Source: Pseudomonas sp. SDI (GTDB lineage Bacteria > Pseudomonadota > Gammaproteobacteria > Pseudomonadales > Pseudomonadaceae). From it: a DNA stretch of 64,000 nt. A program made the position numbers and the translations under genes. The stretch lies in the NCBI RefSeq assembly GCF_003105155.1, contig NZ_QETK01000010.1, forward strand, positions 1-64,000, read 5' to 3'. The stretch's first letter is position 1. Each line of letters begins with the position of its first letter. A model generated the notes under the pieces. That model was not told where the DNA came from. It did not search any database and worked only from the letters and a program-made list of their open reading frames with translations. Below, piece by piece: positions 34,764 to 42,792 of the stretch.

Positions 34764-36953
34764 ATGTACAAAGACGGCAAGGTGGTGCCGCTGAAGGTAA
34801 CCGCCGATCAGGCGCCGCCCGCGCCGCTCGCTCGTCTGCCGGTTGCCCTGCTGCAAGTGCGCGACAAGGCCGCGCTGCAATTGCGCCACGCCTTGCAGGT
34901 GTTGTTCGACAACGCCGACGACACCCTCTTCGAAATGGCCGACAAGGCCGGCAACAACCTCGATCAGAACCTGTTCTTCGAAGCCATGCGCGACCTGCGT
35001 CTCAAGCGCAAGAGCATCGAGCGCGGTTTTCTCGACACCTTCTACAGCGCCTTCAGCCGTATTGGCGAGGCCGAGCCGGTTGTGCCGCCGGTCAGCCGGC
35101 CGCTGAGCTACGACAAGCTCGCGCTGGTGGCCAACGACGAGCTGGAGCGTACGGTGGCCGTCGATAGCATGGTTGCGCGCGTGCTCAATCGCGACGGTCT
35201 GGCCCTGAGCCAGTTGACCCAGCGCTTCAATAGCCTGATCCAGCGTCCGCTCGACGACCGTAGCAATCCGCTCGGGCCGACCCTGCTCTGCACGTACTTC
35301 CTGCACGCCGGGCGCAGCCTGGGGGTGGGCATCAAGGTCAAGCTGATCCTGCTCAAGCTGTTCGAGCGCTATGTGCTGCGCGATGCCGATCACCTGTATG
35401 GCGAAGCCAACCAGTTGCTGGCCGCGACCGGCATCCTGCCCGAGCTCAAGGCGTTGCCCAGCCGTCGTGCCAAGGACCGGGTCAACCCCGGCCAGCGTTC
35501 GCCGGCCAACGAAACCGACGCGCTGGCCCCGGCCCGCAGCGTGGATGCCAACACCCAGGCGGTGTTCTCCTCGTTGCAGACCCTGCTGAGCCCGGTGCGT
35601 GGGCGGGTGGCGCCGCGCCTGGAGACTGGCAACCCGACGCAGCCGATCAGTACCCGCGACCTGCTGCGCCTGCTTTCGCACCTGCAGCAATATGTGCCCG
35701 CCGCCCACGAAGCGCAGGATTTCGACTTGCGCGTACAGCTTGAGCAACTGCTGACCCGGGTCAGCGTGCAGAGCGGCAAGTACCGCAAGGTCGAGACCGG
35801 CGACGAGGACGTGATCAACCTGATCGCCATGCTCTTCGAGTTCATCCTCGACGACCGCAACCTGCCACAGTCGCTGCGGGTGCTGATCGGCCGCATGCAG
35901 ATCCCGATGCTCAAGGTGGCGGTGCTCGACAAGAGCTTCTTCAGCCGCGCCAGCCACCCGGCACGGCGCCTGCTCAACGAGATCGCTGCCGCTGCCATGG
36001 GCTGGGGCGCCTGTGACGACTGCCTGCGCGATAGCCTGTACCTGCGCGTCGACAAGATCGTGCAGCGGCTGCTCAACGATTTCGTCGACGACCCGGCGAT
36101 CTTCGCCGACCTGCTCGCCGAGTTCCTCGCCTTCAGCAGCGACGAGCGCCGTCGCAGCGAACTGCTCGAACAGCGTACTCGCGATGCCGAAGAAGGCCGT
36201 GCGCGCACCGAACTGGCGCGGCGCAAGGTGCAGGACGAGCTCAATCGGCGCTTGCTTGGAAAATGCCTGCCGCGGGTGGTGGTGCGCCTGCTGGAAGAAG
36301 CCTGGAGCCAGGTCCTGCTGCTCGCCTGGCTCAAGCATGGCGAAGCTTCGGTTGCCTGGCGCGAAGGCTTGCAGACCCTCGACACGTTGATCTGGAGCGT
36401 CGAGCCACACGACCAGCCACAGGCGCGCATGCGTCTGCTGGAACAGGTGCCGGGGCTGCTCAAGGCCCTGCGCGACGGCCTCGCCAGCGCCGCCTTCGAC
36501 CCGTTCGCCACCCGCGCATTTTTCGCTCAGCTGGAAATCCTGCATGTGGCGGCATTCGACAGCCCCCAGGGCCAGCAACGCCTGACGTCGGCCACCGACG
36601 AGCGTGTGCTGGTGCGTGATGCCATTGTGCTGCGCGGGCCGGAAAGCCATGCCGAGGTCGAGAGCCAGGGCGAAGCCGACGCGGCCGCTTTGCAGCAGGT
36701 GGCGCAGTTGCATCCGGGGGTGTGGGTGGAGCTGCTTGACGACGACGAGCCGCTGCGCTGCAAACTGATCGCGATCATCGCCAGCAGCGACAAGTACGTG
36801 TTCGTCAACCGCACCGGAATGAAGGTTCGCGAGTGGTCGCGCAGGGCCCTGGCACTGGCCCTGCAGCGCGGCGAACTGCAACTGCTGGACGACACGCTGC
36901 TGTTCGACCGGGCGTTGGACTCGGTAGTCAGCCAGCTGCGCCAGGCCCCATAG
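34764..36953 (+). CDS. DUF1631 family protein
   Basis: A 729-residue cytoplasmic protein that matches the DUF1631 family in length and place: between nadC and ampD in pseudomonads. It is largely helical. The last 100 residues (VWVELLDDDEPLRCKLIAII; YVFVNRTGMKVREWS) look like a small beta-barrel resembling a PilZ domain, but I do not see the full RxxxR and DxSxxG ligand motifs of c-di-GMP binding. The start ATG at 34764 follows AAGGAGA. Molecular role unknown. Confidence 0.85.
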   Translation: MYKDGKVVPLKVTADQAPPAPLARLPVALLQVRDKAALQLRHALQVLFDNADDTLFEMADKAGNNLDQNLFFEAMRDLRLKRKSIERGFLDTFYSAFSRIGEAEPVVPPVSRPLSYDKLALVANDELERTVAVDSMVARVLNRDGLALSQLTQRFNSLIQRPLDDRSNPLGPTLLCTYFLHAGRSLGVGIKVKLILLKLFERYVLRDADHLYGEANQLLAATGILPELKALPSRRAKDRVNPGQRSPANETDALAPARSVDANTQAVFSSLQTLLSPVRGRVAPRLETGNPTQPISTRDLLRLLSHLQQYVPAAHEAQDFDLRVQLEQLLTRVSVQSGKYRKVETGDEDVINLIAMLFEFILDDRNLPQSLRVLIGRMQIPMLKVAVLDKSFFSRASHPARRLLNEIAAAAMGWGACDDCLRDSLYLRVDKIVQRLLNDFVDDPAIFADLLAEFLAFSSDERRRSELLEQRTRDAEEGRARTELARRKVQDELNRRLLGKCLPRVVVRLLEEAWSQVLLLAWLKHGEASVAWREGLQTLDTLIWSVEPHDQPQARMRLLEQVPGLLKALRDGLASAAFDPFATRAFFAQLEILHVAAFDSPQGQQRLTSATDERVLVRDAIVLRGPESHAEVESQGEADAAALQQVAQLHPGVWVELLDDDEPLRCKLIAIIASSDKYVFVNRTGMKVREWSRRALALALQRGELQLLDDTLLFDRALDSVVSQLRQAP

Positions 36954-37044
36954 CGCGGCGGCGTATTCCTCACACTTTTTAACGATACAGACGTCATCGG
37001 CTCGGGGCATACTGACGCCGTGCCCTCGTGTTTCAGGAACCTTT

Positions 37045-37611
37045 ATGCAACTGGACCGCAGCACTGGCTGGTTCGCCGGTGTCACCCATTGTCCCTCTCC
37101 CAATTTCAACGCGCGGCCGGCCGGTGAAGCGATCACCCTGCTGGTGATCCACAACATCAGCCTGCCGCCCGCGCAGTTCGCCACCGGCAAGGTCCAGGCG
37201 TTCTTCCAGAACCAGCTCGACCCGAGCGAGCATCCGTTCTTCGAGACCATCAAGGACCTGCGCGTGTCGGCGCACTTCCTGATCGAGCGCGACGGTCGGG
37301 TGACCCAGTTCGTCTCCTGCCTGGACCGCGCCTGGCATGCCGGTGTGTCGCGTTTCGACGGCCGCGAGGGCTGCAACGACTTTTCCATCGGCATCGAACT
37401 GGAAGGCACCGACGAACTGCCCTTCAGCGATGCCCAATACCACGCCTTGCATCGGCTTACCCGGCAGTTGCAGGCGGCCTGGCCGGTGCTCGACGGCGAG
37501 CATATCCGTGGTCACAGCGACATTGCCCCCGGACGCAAGACCGACCCGGGGCCGGCCTTCGACTGGGTGCGCTACCGCGCGGCCTTGCGTGTTGACGAGG
37601 ACAGATCATGA
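37045..37611 (+). CDS. ampD: 1,6-anhydro-N-acetylmuramyl-L-alanine amidase
   Basis: A 188-residue cytoplasmic zinc amidase of the Amidase_2 fold. The zinc ligands can be placed in LLVIHNIS (His), the GHSDIAPGRKTDPGPAFDW block (His and Asp), and the catalytic Glu in IGIELEG. It removes the peptide from anhydromuropeptides taken up during wall recycling, and its loss raises AmpC expression in species with AmpR/AmpC. It overlaps ampE by four bases (ATGA). Confidence 0.95.
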   Translation: MQLDRSTGWFAGVTHCPSPNFNARPAGEAITLLVIHNISLPPAQFATGKVQAFFQNQLDPSEHPFFETIKDLRVSAHFLIERDGRVTQFVSCLDRAWHAGVSRFDGREGCNDFSIGIELEGTDELPFSDAQYHALHRLTRQLQAAWPVLDGEHIRGHSDIAPGRKTDPGPAFDWVRYRAALRVDEDRS

Positions 37612-38441
37612 ATTTTCTGGTGTTACTGCTGGTGCTATGGGTCGAGAAGTTTTCGGCGCTGCGCCAGCGTCTGCAACGCGACGCTTTCTTCGTCACCGAG
37701 CTGGCGCGCCTGGAGCGCAACGACAAGCACCACTCCTGGTGGGTGTTGGCGATTCTGGTGTTGCTGCCGGTAGCGTTGCTGGTGTTGCTGTTACAGGTGC
37801 TGGAGCCGGTGGCTTACGGCTTGCTGGCCTTGCCGGTGCACTTGCTGGTCTTGATCTACAGCCTGGGCCGGGGCGATGCCAAGGGTTCGCTGGGGCCATT
37901 TCGCGATGCCTGGCGCCGGGGCGACGAACAGGCGGCGGTGCACGTTGCCGAACGCGATCTGGGGCTGAGCGCCGACGACGGCCAGAGCCTGGTGCAGAAG
38001 GTTCAGGGTTACCTGCTGTGGCAAGCGTTCCAGAGCTTCTTTGCGGTGATCTTCTGGTACGTGCTGCTCGGCCCCGCTGCGGCCCTGGCTTATCGGCTGC
38101 TGGCGCTGTGCGCCGAGCATTCGCGTAACCCGGCCTTGCAGGAGCGCGCCCGTCAGTTGCGCCACGCCTTCGACTGGGCACCGGTGCGGGTGCTGGCAGC
38201 CAGCTTTGCCCTGGTCGGCAACTTTGTCGCGGTCAGCCGGGTGATGCTGCACGAGCTGCTGAACTGGCACATCCCGGCCGCGCAGCTGATCGAAGCGGCC
38301 GGCACCGCTGCCGCCGAACTGCCGCCTCATACCCGCGCCGGCCCGGAGGGCTTGGCCGGGCTGGACAACCTGTGGGAGCTGCTGCTGCGTTCGGCAGTGC
38401 TCTGGTACGCGTTCTTCGCCCTGTGGACCGTCCTCGGCTGA
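37608..38441 (+). CDS. ampE: AmpE-like inner-membrane protein
   Basis: A 277-residue membrane protein with about four hydrophobic segments (near residues 45-85, 140-165, 190-215 and the last 20 residues), matching AmpE (regulatory signalling modulator) in size and place. It overlaps ampD by four bases. The conserved opening LLLVLWVEKFSALRQRLQRD is typical. Its role in beta-lactamase signalling is unclear in the family. Confidence 0.92.
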   Translation: MNFLVLLLVLWVEKFSALRQRLQRDAFFVTELARLERNDKHHSWWVLAILVLLPVALLVLLLQVLEPVAYGLLALPVHLLVLIYSLGRGDAKGSLGPFRDAWRRGDEQAAVHVAERDLGLSADDGQSLVQKVQGYLLWQAFQSFFAVIFWYVLLGPAAALAYRLLALCAEHSRNPALQERARQLRHAFDWAPVRVLAASFALVGNFVAVSRVMLHELLNWHIPAAQLIEAAGTAAAELPPHTRAGPEGLAGLDNLWELLLRSAVLWYAFFALWTVLG

Positions 38442-38455
38442 AACCGCTGTGATCG

Positions 38456-38478
38456 CGGGCCGCCGCAACGGCGGCCCG
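38456..38478 (+). terminator. G/C hairpin after ampE
   Basis: A perfect ten-base-pair stem (CGGGCCGCCG / CGGCGGCCCG) with a CAA loop begins 14 bases after the ampE stop. It lacks a U-run but is placed where the ampDE transcript should end and before the FliA promoter of the next gene. Confidence 0.6.
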
Positions 38479-38497
38479 ACCAGTGATCCGGTTAACC

Positions 38498-38524
38498 TTA
38501 AGTTACAAACCTCCCTTCCGATAT
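38498..38524 (+). promoter_or_regulatory. Sigma-28 (FliA) promoter of the chemoreceptor gene
   Basis: TTAAGTTA and TCCGATAT are separated by exactly eleven bases, close to the FliA consensus TAAAGTTT-N11-GCCGATAA. It lies 84 bases before the start codon of a methyl-accepting chemotaxis gene, the class of gene FliA controls. Confidence 0.65.
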
Positions 38525-38608
38525 GCGTTATACAGATGCTGTTTATCCAGCTCGTGGCCTTGTGCCATAAAGCCTGCACAACAATAAGAAAATCGAAGGA
38601 GACGACGA

Positions 38609-40639
38609 GTGAAGAGCCTGTTGTATCCGGCCATCGCGCTGATGAATCGCCTGAGTTTCGGGATGAAATTCAGTCTGATCAGTATCCTGTTCTTTCTGCC
38701 CATGTTGGTCACCAACTTCTACCTGGTGCAGGATTCCTATGCCAAATTCCACGCCACCCGTGTCGAGCTGCAAAGCCTCGACCTGCTGCGCAGCACCCTG
38801 GCGCTGCGCGGTGACCTGGAGAGCCTGGGCAACCTGTTGCAAATCAACGCCGTGCTCGGCCAGTCGGGCAAGGCCGAGGACCTCGAGGCGCGAATCGCCA
38901 CGCTGGAGCAGCAGGCGCTCGCTCGTCTCACCGGGCTGAACCCGGTGGCCCCCGACGAGACGCAGCGCCAGGCCCTCGAAGAGAAGCGCGACGAACTGCA
39001 AAGCGCGTTCAAGGCGGCCCAGGGCGAAAGCTCGTTGCAGAACAAGGTCGCGCTGTTCGACAAGCTGCTGGCGCAGGCCCAGGTGCTGACCAAGCTGGTC
39101 GCCAGCCAGGCCGGGCTCAGCCAGGACGCCGACAGCGCGGTGCGCCAGCTCAGCGAGCTGGTCACCACAGTGACCCCGGAAGTGACTCAGGTGCTGGGTG
39201 ATGGCCGGGCCATGGGCGCTTATTCGCTGGGCCAGGGCTTCCTCAACTCGTCGTCGAGCACGCGCTTTGAAGACTTGCTGCAAAAACTTGAGAAGCTCTC
39301 GGCCGACTATGGCATGAAGGTCCAGGATGCCCTCGCCAGCACCCCGCGGGCGCAGGTCCAGCTGGGCAGCCAGGCGGCCAGCAGTCAGGCTTCGTTGAAA
39401 ACCGCCAGCGAACTGTTCGAAGAGCAGGTGGTGGTCGCCGAGACCCTGGATGCACCGTGGCCGGCGTTCTACCAGCAGGTCAGCGAGCTGATGGCCCAGA
39501 CCTACACGCTGAACGGCGCCACCGTGGACTTCCTCGGCCAGCAATTGCAGGAGCGCCTGGCCGATTACCGTAGCCACATGATCCTGCTGGTGGTGGCGCT
39601 GGCGGCGGTGTTTCTGCTGATCGTCTACCTCTACAGCGGCTTCTATGTCTCGACCCGCAACACCTTGAAGAACCTCGGCGAGGTGATGGACAAGGTGGCA
39701 GCCGGTGACATGACGGTGAACTTCCAGGCGCAGAGCCGCGATGAACTGGGTGAACTGGGCCAGGTGTTCAATGGCACGGTCAAGCGTATCCACGACCTGA
39801 TCGAGCGGGTCGGGCATACCGTCACCGAGGTCGAGCGTCAGGCCGAGCAGGTGCACCATGTGTCCTCGCGCAGCAACCAGGCGGTGAGTGGCCAGCGTGG
39901 GCAGATCGAGCAGGTCGCCACGGCAATGAACCAGATGTCGGCGACTGCGCAGGAAGTGGCGCGCAGCGCGGCGGCGGCGGTGAACAGCGCGCACAGCGTC
40001 AACCGCGAGACGGTCAGCGGCCGTGGTCTGGTCGAGTCGCAGCAGGGCAGCATTGCCGGGCTGGCGGCAGAGATCGATCAGTCGGTGGTGGTGATCAACC
40101 AGTTGGTCAGCGACAGCCAGGCGATCAGCCGGGTGCTGGAAGTGATCAAGAGCATTGCCGAGCAGACCAACCTGCTGGCCTTGAACGCGGCGATCGAAGC
40201 GGCGCGGGCGGGGGAGCAGGGCCGCGGGTTTGCCGTGGTCGCCGATGAAGTGCGGACCCTGGCCAAGCGCACCCAGCAGTCGACCGAGGAAATCGACCAG
40301 ATGATTTCGCGCTTGCAGGGTGGGGTGGGCGCCGCCGTGAAGGCGATGGACAGCAGCCATCAGATGGCGGCGGGTACCGTGAGCCAGTCGGAGCAGGTGC
40401 AGCAGGCGCTGGAAAACATTCTTGGGGCGATTGGCAGCATCGTCGACCAGAACCAGCAAATTGCCGCGGCAGTGGAGCAGCAGACGGCGGTGGCGCATGA
40501 CATCGACCAGAACATCGTCGAGATCAACCGGGCGGCAGAGCACACCACGCAGGGCGCGCACCAGACCGAGGATGCCAGCCGGCAGTTGTCGGCGCAGGTG
40601 CTGGCGTTGAAGCAGCTGATTGGGGCGTTCAGGGTCTGA
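38609..40639 (+). CDS. Methyl-accepting chemotaxis protein
   Basis: A 676-residue chemoreceptor: short cytoplasmic start, TM1 at about residues 22-42, a long helical periplasmic sensor of about 280 residues, TM2 at about 324-348, HAMP domain, and the signalling domain with the hairpin tip [38 protein letters not shown] (residues about 512-550). The sensor is all-helical and Gln/Ala/Leu-rich without a recognisable dCache or PAS core, so it may be a helical-bimodular type. The start GTG/ATG choice is the GTG at 38609 with AAGGAGA upstream. Ligand unknown. Confidence 0.9.
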   Translation: MKSLLYPAIALMNRLSFGMKFSLISILFFLPMLVTNFYLVQDSYAKFHATRVELQSLDLLRSTLALRGDLESLGNLLQINAVLGQSGKAEDLEARIATLEQQALARLTGLNPVAPDETQRQALEEKRDELQSAFKAAQGESSLQNKVALFDKLLAQAQVLTKLVASQAGLSQDADSAVRQLSELVTTVTPEVTQVLGDGRAMGAYSLGQGFLNSSSSTRFEDLLQKLEKLSADYGMKVQDALASTPRAQVQLGSQAASSQASLKTASELFEEQVVVAETLDAPWPAFYQQVSELMAQTYTLNGATVDFLGQQLQERLADYRSHMILLVVALAAVFLLIVYLYSGFYVSTRNTLKNLGEVMDKVAAGDMTVNFQAQSRDELGELGQVFNGTVKRIHDLIERVGHTVTEVERQAEQVHHVSSRSNQAVSGQRGQIEQVATAMNQMSATAQEVARSAAAAVNSAHSVNRETVSGRGLVESQQGSIAGLAAEIDQSVVVINQLVSDSQAISRVLEVIKSIAEQTNLLALNAAIEAARAGEQGRGFAVVADEVRTLAKRTQQSTEEIDQMISRLQGGVGAAVKAMDSSHQMAAGTVSQSEQVQQALENILGAIGSIVDQNQQIAAAVEQQTAVAHDIDQNIVEINRAAEHTTQGAHQTEDASRQLSAQVLALKQLIGAFRV

Positions 40640-40650
40640 CGGCCCTATCT

Positions 40651-40723
40651 ATCGCTGGCAAGGTCAGCTCCCACAGCGGCCACGGCGTCTGCCTAACCTG
40701 TGGGCGTCGGCCTTGCTGGCGAT
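40651..40723. repeat. Inverted pair of REP-type elements
   Basis: The left arm (40651-40676) reads ATCGCTGGCAAGG then CAGCTCCCACAG, and the right arm (40698-40723) is its near reverse complement (CTGTGGG, GGCCTTGCTGGCGAT). Inverted pairs like this are the typical form of Pseudomonas REP/BIME elements and lie, as here, between convergent genes (chemoreceptor and tatD). Confidence 0.75.
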
Positions 40724-40730
40724 GCGGCCC

Positions 40731-41510
40731 TTACTGCCAGCCAAACACCTCATAGGCATTACGCGTGCTGGCCTCCGCCAACACGCCCAGCTCAACCCCC
40801 ATCACCCCGGCCAGCACCGCGGCGATGTCTGGCAAATGCTCCGGGCTGTTGCGCACCCCGGCAAACATCGCCGGGGCCATGTCCGGCGAATCGGTTTCCA
40901 GCACCACGCTGTCTAGCGGTAGGCGCGGCAGCACCTTGCGCAGCCGCAGCGCCTGCGGCCAGGTCGCCGCGCCGCCAAGGCCAAGCTTGAAGCCGAGCTT
41001 CTGATACTCGCGCGCTTCCTCATAACTGCCGGCGAACGCATGGACGATGCCACCGCGCGCCAGCTTCATTCGCTTCAGCGTGGCGATCACCTGCGCATGG
41101 CTGCGGCGCACATGCAGCAACGCCGGCAACTGGAAATCCACCGCCAGTTGCAACTGCGCTTCAAACACCCCCTGCTGGCGCTGCGGGTCCAGCGTCGGCA
41201 AGAAGTAGTCCAGACCGATCTCGCCCACCGCGCACAGCTGCCGCTGGCCCTGCAGGCGGCTCAGCCAGTCGCCCAGTGCGGTGATATCGGCCGGGCTGTG
41301 CTGCTGCAGATACACCGGGTGCAAGCCAAACGCCGCATACAACTGCGGGTCGCTCTCGACCAACTGCCAGACCCGCTGCCAGTTGTCCCGATACACCCCC
41401 AGCACCACCATCCGTTCCACTCCGCGCGCCCGCGCGTTGCCTAGCAGGGCTTGGCGATCGGCGTCGAAGTCGGGGAAGTCGAGGTGGGTGTGGGTGTCGA
41501 TCAGGCGCAT
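40731..41510 (-). CDS. TatD family metal-dependent hydrolase
   Basis: A 259-residue TIM-barrel hydrolase. Metal ligands are visible in LIDTHTHLDF, the Glu in GEIGLDYF, His residues in LLHVRRSH and IVHAFAG, and Asp in ETDSPD. TatD proteins have 3'-5' exonuclease or phosphodiesterase activity on DNA/RNA; a housekeeping repair or quality-control role is likely. It ends next to the REP pair and starts three bases from the cra stop, in the same direction, so the two are probably co-transcribed. Confidence 0.92.
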   Translation of the reverse strand: MRLIDTHTHLDFPDFDADRQALLGNARARGVERMVVLGVYRDNWQRVWQLVESDPQLYAAFGLHPVYLQQHSPADITALGDWLSRLQGQRQLCAVGEIGLDYFLPTLDPQRQQGVFEAQLQLAVDFQLPALLHVRRSHAQVIATLKRMKLARGGIVHAFAGSYEEAREYQKLGFKLGLGGAATWPQALRLRKVLPRLPLDSVVLETDSPDMAPAMFAGVRNSPEHLPDIAAVLAGVMGVELGVLAEASTRNAYEVFGWQ

Positions 41511-41512
41511 GC

Positions 41513-42508
41513 TCAGCCCGCGAAGATCCGTTGTTTGAAGGTCCGCGCCACGGCGTGGACTCCAGGGCTATAGCGCTGCTGCTCGACCGCCGCCAGTGCC
41601 AGTTCCAGCGCAGTCTGGGCAATCAGCCCGTGCTGCTGGGCCATGGCATTGACCGGCAGCGGCAGGAAATCGAGCAGTTGGGTATCGCCGAAGGTCGCCA
41701 GGTGCACCGCGCGCGAATCCGCCGGGCGCGTTTGCAACACGTCGAACACGCCTTGCAGCAGCACGTAGGAGGTGGTCACCAGGGCGTCTGGCAGATGGCC
41801 CAGTTTGGCCAGTAATTCGCTCATCAGCCGGCGCCCGCATTCACGGCTGAACGCTTCGCCATCCAGGTGATGCACCTGCCCCTGGAAGCCTTCCAGGGCC
41901 TGCGCGAAGCCGCTGGCCCGGGCCTGGCTGACGCTCAGCTCCGGGCGCGCGCCGATCAGGGCGATATGTGCAGGTGCCGGGCTCAGCAGGCTGCGGGTCA
42001 GCTGCAGGCTGGCGTGCTGGTCGTCGCTGACCACCGAACAGAAGTGCGCTGCATCCATCGCCCGGTCGATGGCGATGATCGGCATGCCCTTGGCTTGCAA
42101 GTCGCGGTAGCTGTCGTCGTCGGCCGGCAGGCAGCTGGCGACGAACAACGCATCGCAGCGTCGCGCGCGGAACAGTTGCTGCAATTGCCGCTCGCTGTCC
42201 GGCTGGTCGTCGCTGCTGGCGATCAGTAACTGATAGCCATGGGCACGGGCCCCCTGTTCCAGTTGCTTGGCAATGCGCGCGTAGCTGGGGTTCTCCAGGT
42301 CGGGGAGGATGAAACCGAGGGTGCGGGTGTGCCGGCTGCGCAGGCCCGCAGCTTGCGGATTGGGTGTGAAGCCGTGCGCGTCGACCACCGCGCGGACGCG
42401 TTCGACAGTGTTGCTGCTGATGCGTTGCTGTTCGGCCTTGCCATTGATGACGTAGCTGGCAGTGGTCACGGACACACCGGCCAGACGGGCGATATCGCTG
42501 AGTTTCAC
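41513..42508 (-). CDS. cra: Catabolite repressor/activator Cra (FruR), LacI family
   Basis: A 331-residue LacI-type regulator. The start is the GTG at 42508 (KLSDIARLAGVSVTTASYVING), preceded by AAGGAAAA; the frame is open to 42655 but a LacI HTH begins right at this point. The periplasmic-binding-protein-like effector domain follows (LGFILPDLENPSYARIAKQ). It is divergent from fruBKA and a Cra operator lies between them. In P. putida, Cra represses the fru operon and is released by fructose 1-phosphate. Regulation of fruBKA is thus well supported. Confidence 0.93.
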   Translation of the reverse strand: MKLSDIARLAGVSVTTASYVINGKAEQQRISSNTVERVRAVVDAHGFTPNPQAAGLRSRHTRTLGFILPDLENPSYARIAKQLEQGARAHGYQLLIASSDDQPDSERQLQQLFRARRCDALFVASCLPADDDSYRDLQAKGMPIIAIDRAMDAAHFCSVVSDDQHASLQLTRSLLSPAPAHIALIGARPELSVSQARASGFAQALEGFQGQVHHLDGEAFSRECGRRLMSELLAKLGHLPDALVTTSYVLLQGVFDVLQTRPADSRAVHLATFGDTQLLDFLPLPVNAMAQQHGLIAQTALELALAAVEQQRYSPGVHAVARTFKQRIFAG

Positions 42509-42664
42509 CGAATTTTCCTTGTTATTACCGGGTTGGCTGCGAAGCCTGACCGGGTATTGTCGCCGATCCTCAAGGGATAGCGCAGACGACCATTGTCGCA
42601 ATTGTCCGACAAGATGGGGCTTTTTTGTTCGCAGGTTATCGAGTAACGTGCTCACGATTCTAGA

Positions 42665-42676
42665 TTAAACGTTTCA
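42665..42676 (+). promoter_or_regulatory. Cra operator of the fru operon
   Basis: The sequence TTAAACGTTTCA is present once, 117 bases before the fruB start codon and between the divergent cra and fruB genes. As I recall, this is exactly the operator footprinted for Cra upstream of fruB in P. putida. It is a partly palindromic FruR-type site. Confidence 0.85.
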
Positions 42677-42792
42677 GCAGGCGAATTTTCTGCCACCGCC
42701 TGGCGTGTGCTCAAGGCCGAAGCAACTGGCCCTATGCTTGAAAATTCACAACAATACCTCGGCGCCGCCCTGGCGCTGCAAAGGAGAAGGTC

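Noticed and set aside
34743..37409. 888-codon minus-strand open frame opposite the DUF1631 and ampD genes
   Set aside because: It spans two real genes and the promoter between them; composition is typical of an antisense shadow.
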